Position numbers and translations under genes: made by a program
IMG/VR virus record: IMGVR_UViG_3300036398_000824
Coordinates: 1-22,187 of that record
Length of the DNA stretch: 22,187 nt
DNA from: a virus
Reading direction: 5' to 3' (one strand)
The notes under the pieces: generated by a model
Database searches by the model: none
What the model was told of the DNA's origin: nothing
What the model saw: only the letters and a program-made list of their open reading frames with translations
In this document: one piece after another, positions 21,951-22,187 of the stretch
Numbering within the stretch: position 1 is the first letter of the stretch
How the letters are laid out: the number at the start of each line of letters is the position of its first letter

Positions 21951-22187
21951 TTTCGTCTATTCTATGTTTAAAGTCAGCTGCAACTGGTTGAAAAACAAAT
22001 TTGTTGTCTATAAAATCTACTACAATTGTTGCATTAGGAATTATAGTTTCAAACAATATCTTTTTACTTAACGGTACCTTAATAGATTGATTAATCTTTC
22101 TTTGCAATGGTCTTGCACCCATTTTACTATCAAAGCCATTTGTTACTAGTTCATCAACAGCATTTTCAGTTAATCTAACACGTAGCT
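21910..22187 (-). CDS. Clp/Hsp100 AAA+ ATPase, C-terminal fragment (5' end off right edge)
   Basis: The reading frame is open to base 22187 and encodes the last 91 residues of a ClpA/ClpB-type ATPase. The hand-translated start of the fragment, LRVRLTENAVDELVTNGFDS, is followed by KMGARPLQRKI and PLSKKIL. This is the D2-small (C-terminal) domain of Clp ATPases, where GARPL carries the sensor-2 arginine that contacts ATP. The ATG at 22122 inside the fragment is an internal Met, not the start. The tail after LFETIIP is unlike bacterial Clp proteins. Clp ATPases unfold proteins for ClpP or for disaggregation; which applies here cannot be seen because the N-terminal part is missing. Confidence 0.85.
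   Translation of the reverse strand, partial: LRVRLTENAVDELVTNGFDSKMGARPLQRKINQSIKVPLSKKILFETIIPNATIVVDFIDNKFVFQPVAADFKHRIDENGYIVLEEPIAQY

Noticed and set aside
21910-22122. A separate 70-aa gene starting at the ATG at 22122
   Set aside because: The frame continues upstream to the window edge with clear Clp C-terminal domain sequence, so this Met is internal.

Overview
This window looks like a piece of a large T4-like (myovirus) tailed-phage genome, most likely from an aquatic environment. The support is a family B DNA polymerase with all exonuclease and polymerase motifs (gp43-like), a gp45-like sliding clamp, a DsbA-like small late-transcription protein, and many small proteins that resemble, from memory, the conserved hypotheticals of marine T4-like phages. 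The DNA is AT-rich. Every convincing gene lies on the minus strand, so transcription runs from high to low coordinates. Genes are tightly packed, often sharing stop/start bases (TAATG, ATGA, TGATG, GTGA). I see no tRNA, rRNA, integrase, insertion sequence or CRISPR array. No stretch longer than about 180 nt lacks a gene. The host cannot be named from the sequence.

Layout in transcription order (right to left). (1) 22187-19603: the C-terminal end of a Clp/Hsp100 AAA+ ATPase running off the right edge, an unrecognised 240-aa protein, a 54-aa protein, a GT-A glycosyltransferase and a beta-rich protein. (2) 19573-15006: a probable virion/capsid cluster. It holds a nucleotidyltransferase with a GRFQPFHLGH motif, a small beta-rich protein, three helical or low-complexity proteins and basic proteins with cysteine-containing modules. 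Several begin with a short leader resembling the capsid-targeting sequence of T4 internal proteins, and one carries repeated VAE(A/G) sites resembling prohead-protease cleavage sites. (3) 14988-13810: a 49-aa basic protein, a Dps-like ferritin and an alpha/beta hydrolase. (4) 13809-13630: a 180-nt noncoding gap with a GC-rich, possibly pseudoknotted segment and a sigma70-like promoter. (5) 13629-12010: DsbA-like protein, a glycosyltransferase with a period-3 histidine repeat, and a small membrane protein. (6) 11997-7615: DNA polymerase, a coiled-coil methyltransferase, and the sliding clamp. (7) 7615-2581: two sulfotransferase-like proteins, a DpdA/TGT-like transglycosylase, an unknown possible nuclease, an FkbM methyltransferase and a YdcH/DUF465-like protein. 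(8) 2579-1: an unknown protein coupled to a QueD/PTPS-like protein, two small proteins, and a GT-B glycosyltransferase running off the left edge.

Two promoter classes can be read. Sigma70-like promoters (-35, 17-18 nt spacer, near-perfect -10) precede the polymerase, clamp, dsbA-like, FkbM and 4482-5396 genes. Late-type NNTAAATA motifs lie about 20-25 nt before several other genes and often include the stop codon of the gene upstream. Two themes stand out: a probable 7-deazaguanine DNA-modification activity (DpdA-like plus QueD-like), and a set of proteins that appear tagged for packaging inside the capsid, including a predicted nucleotidyltransferase.
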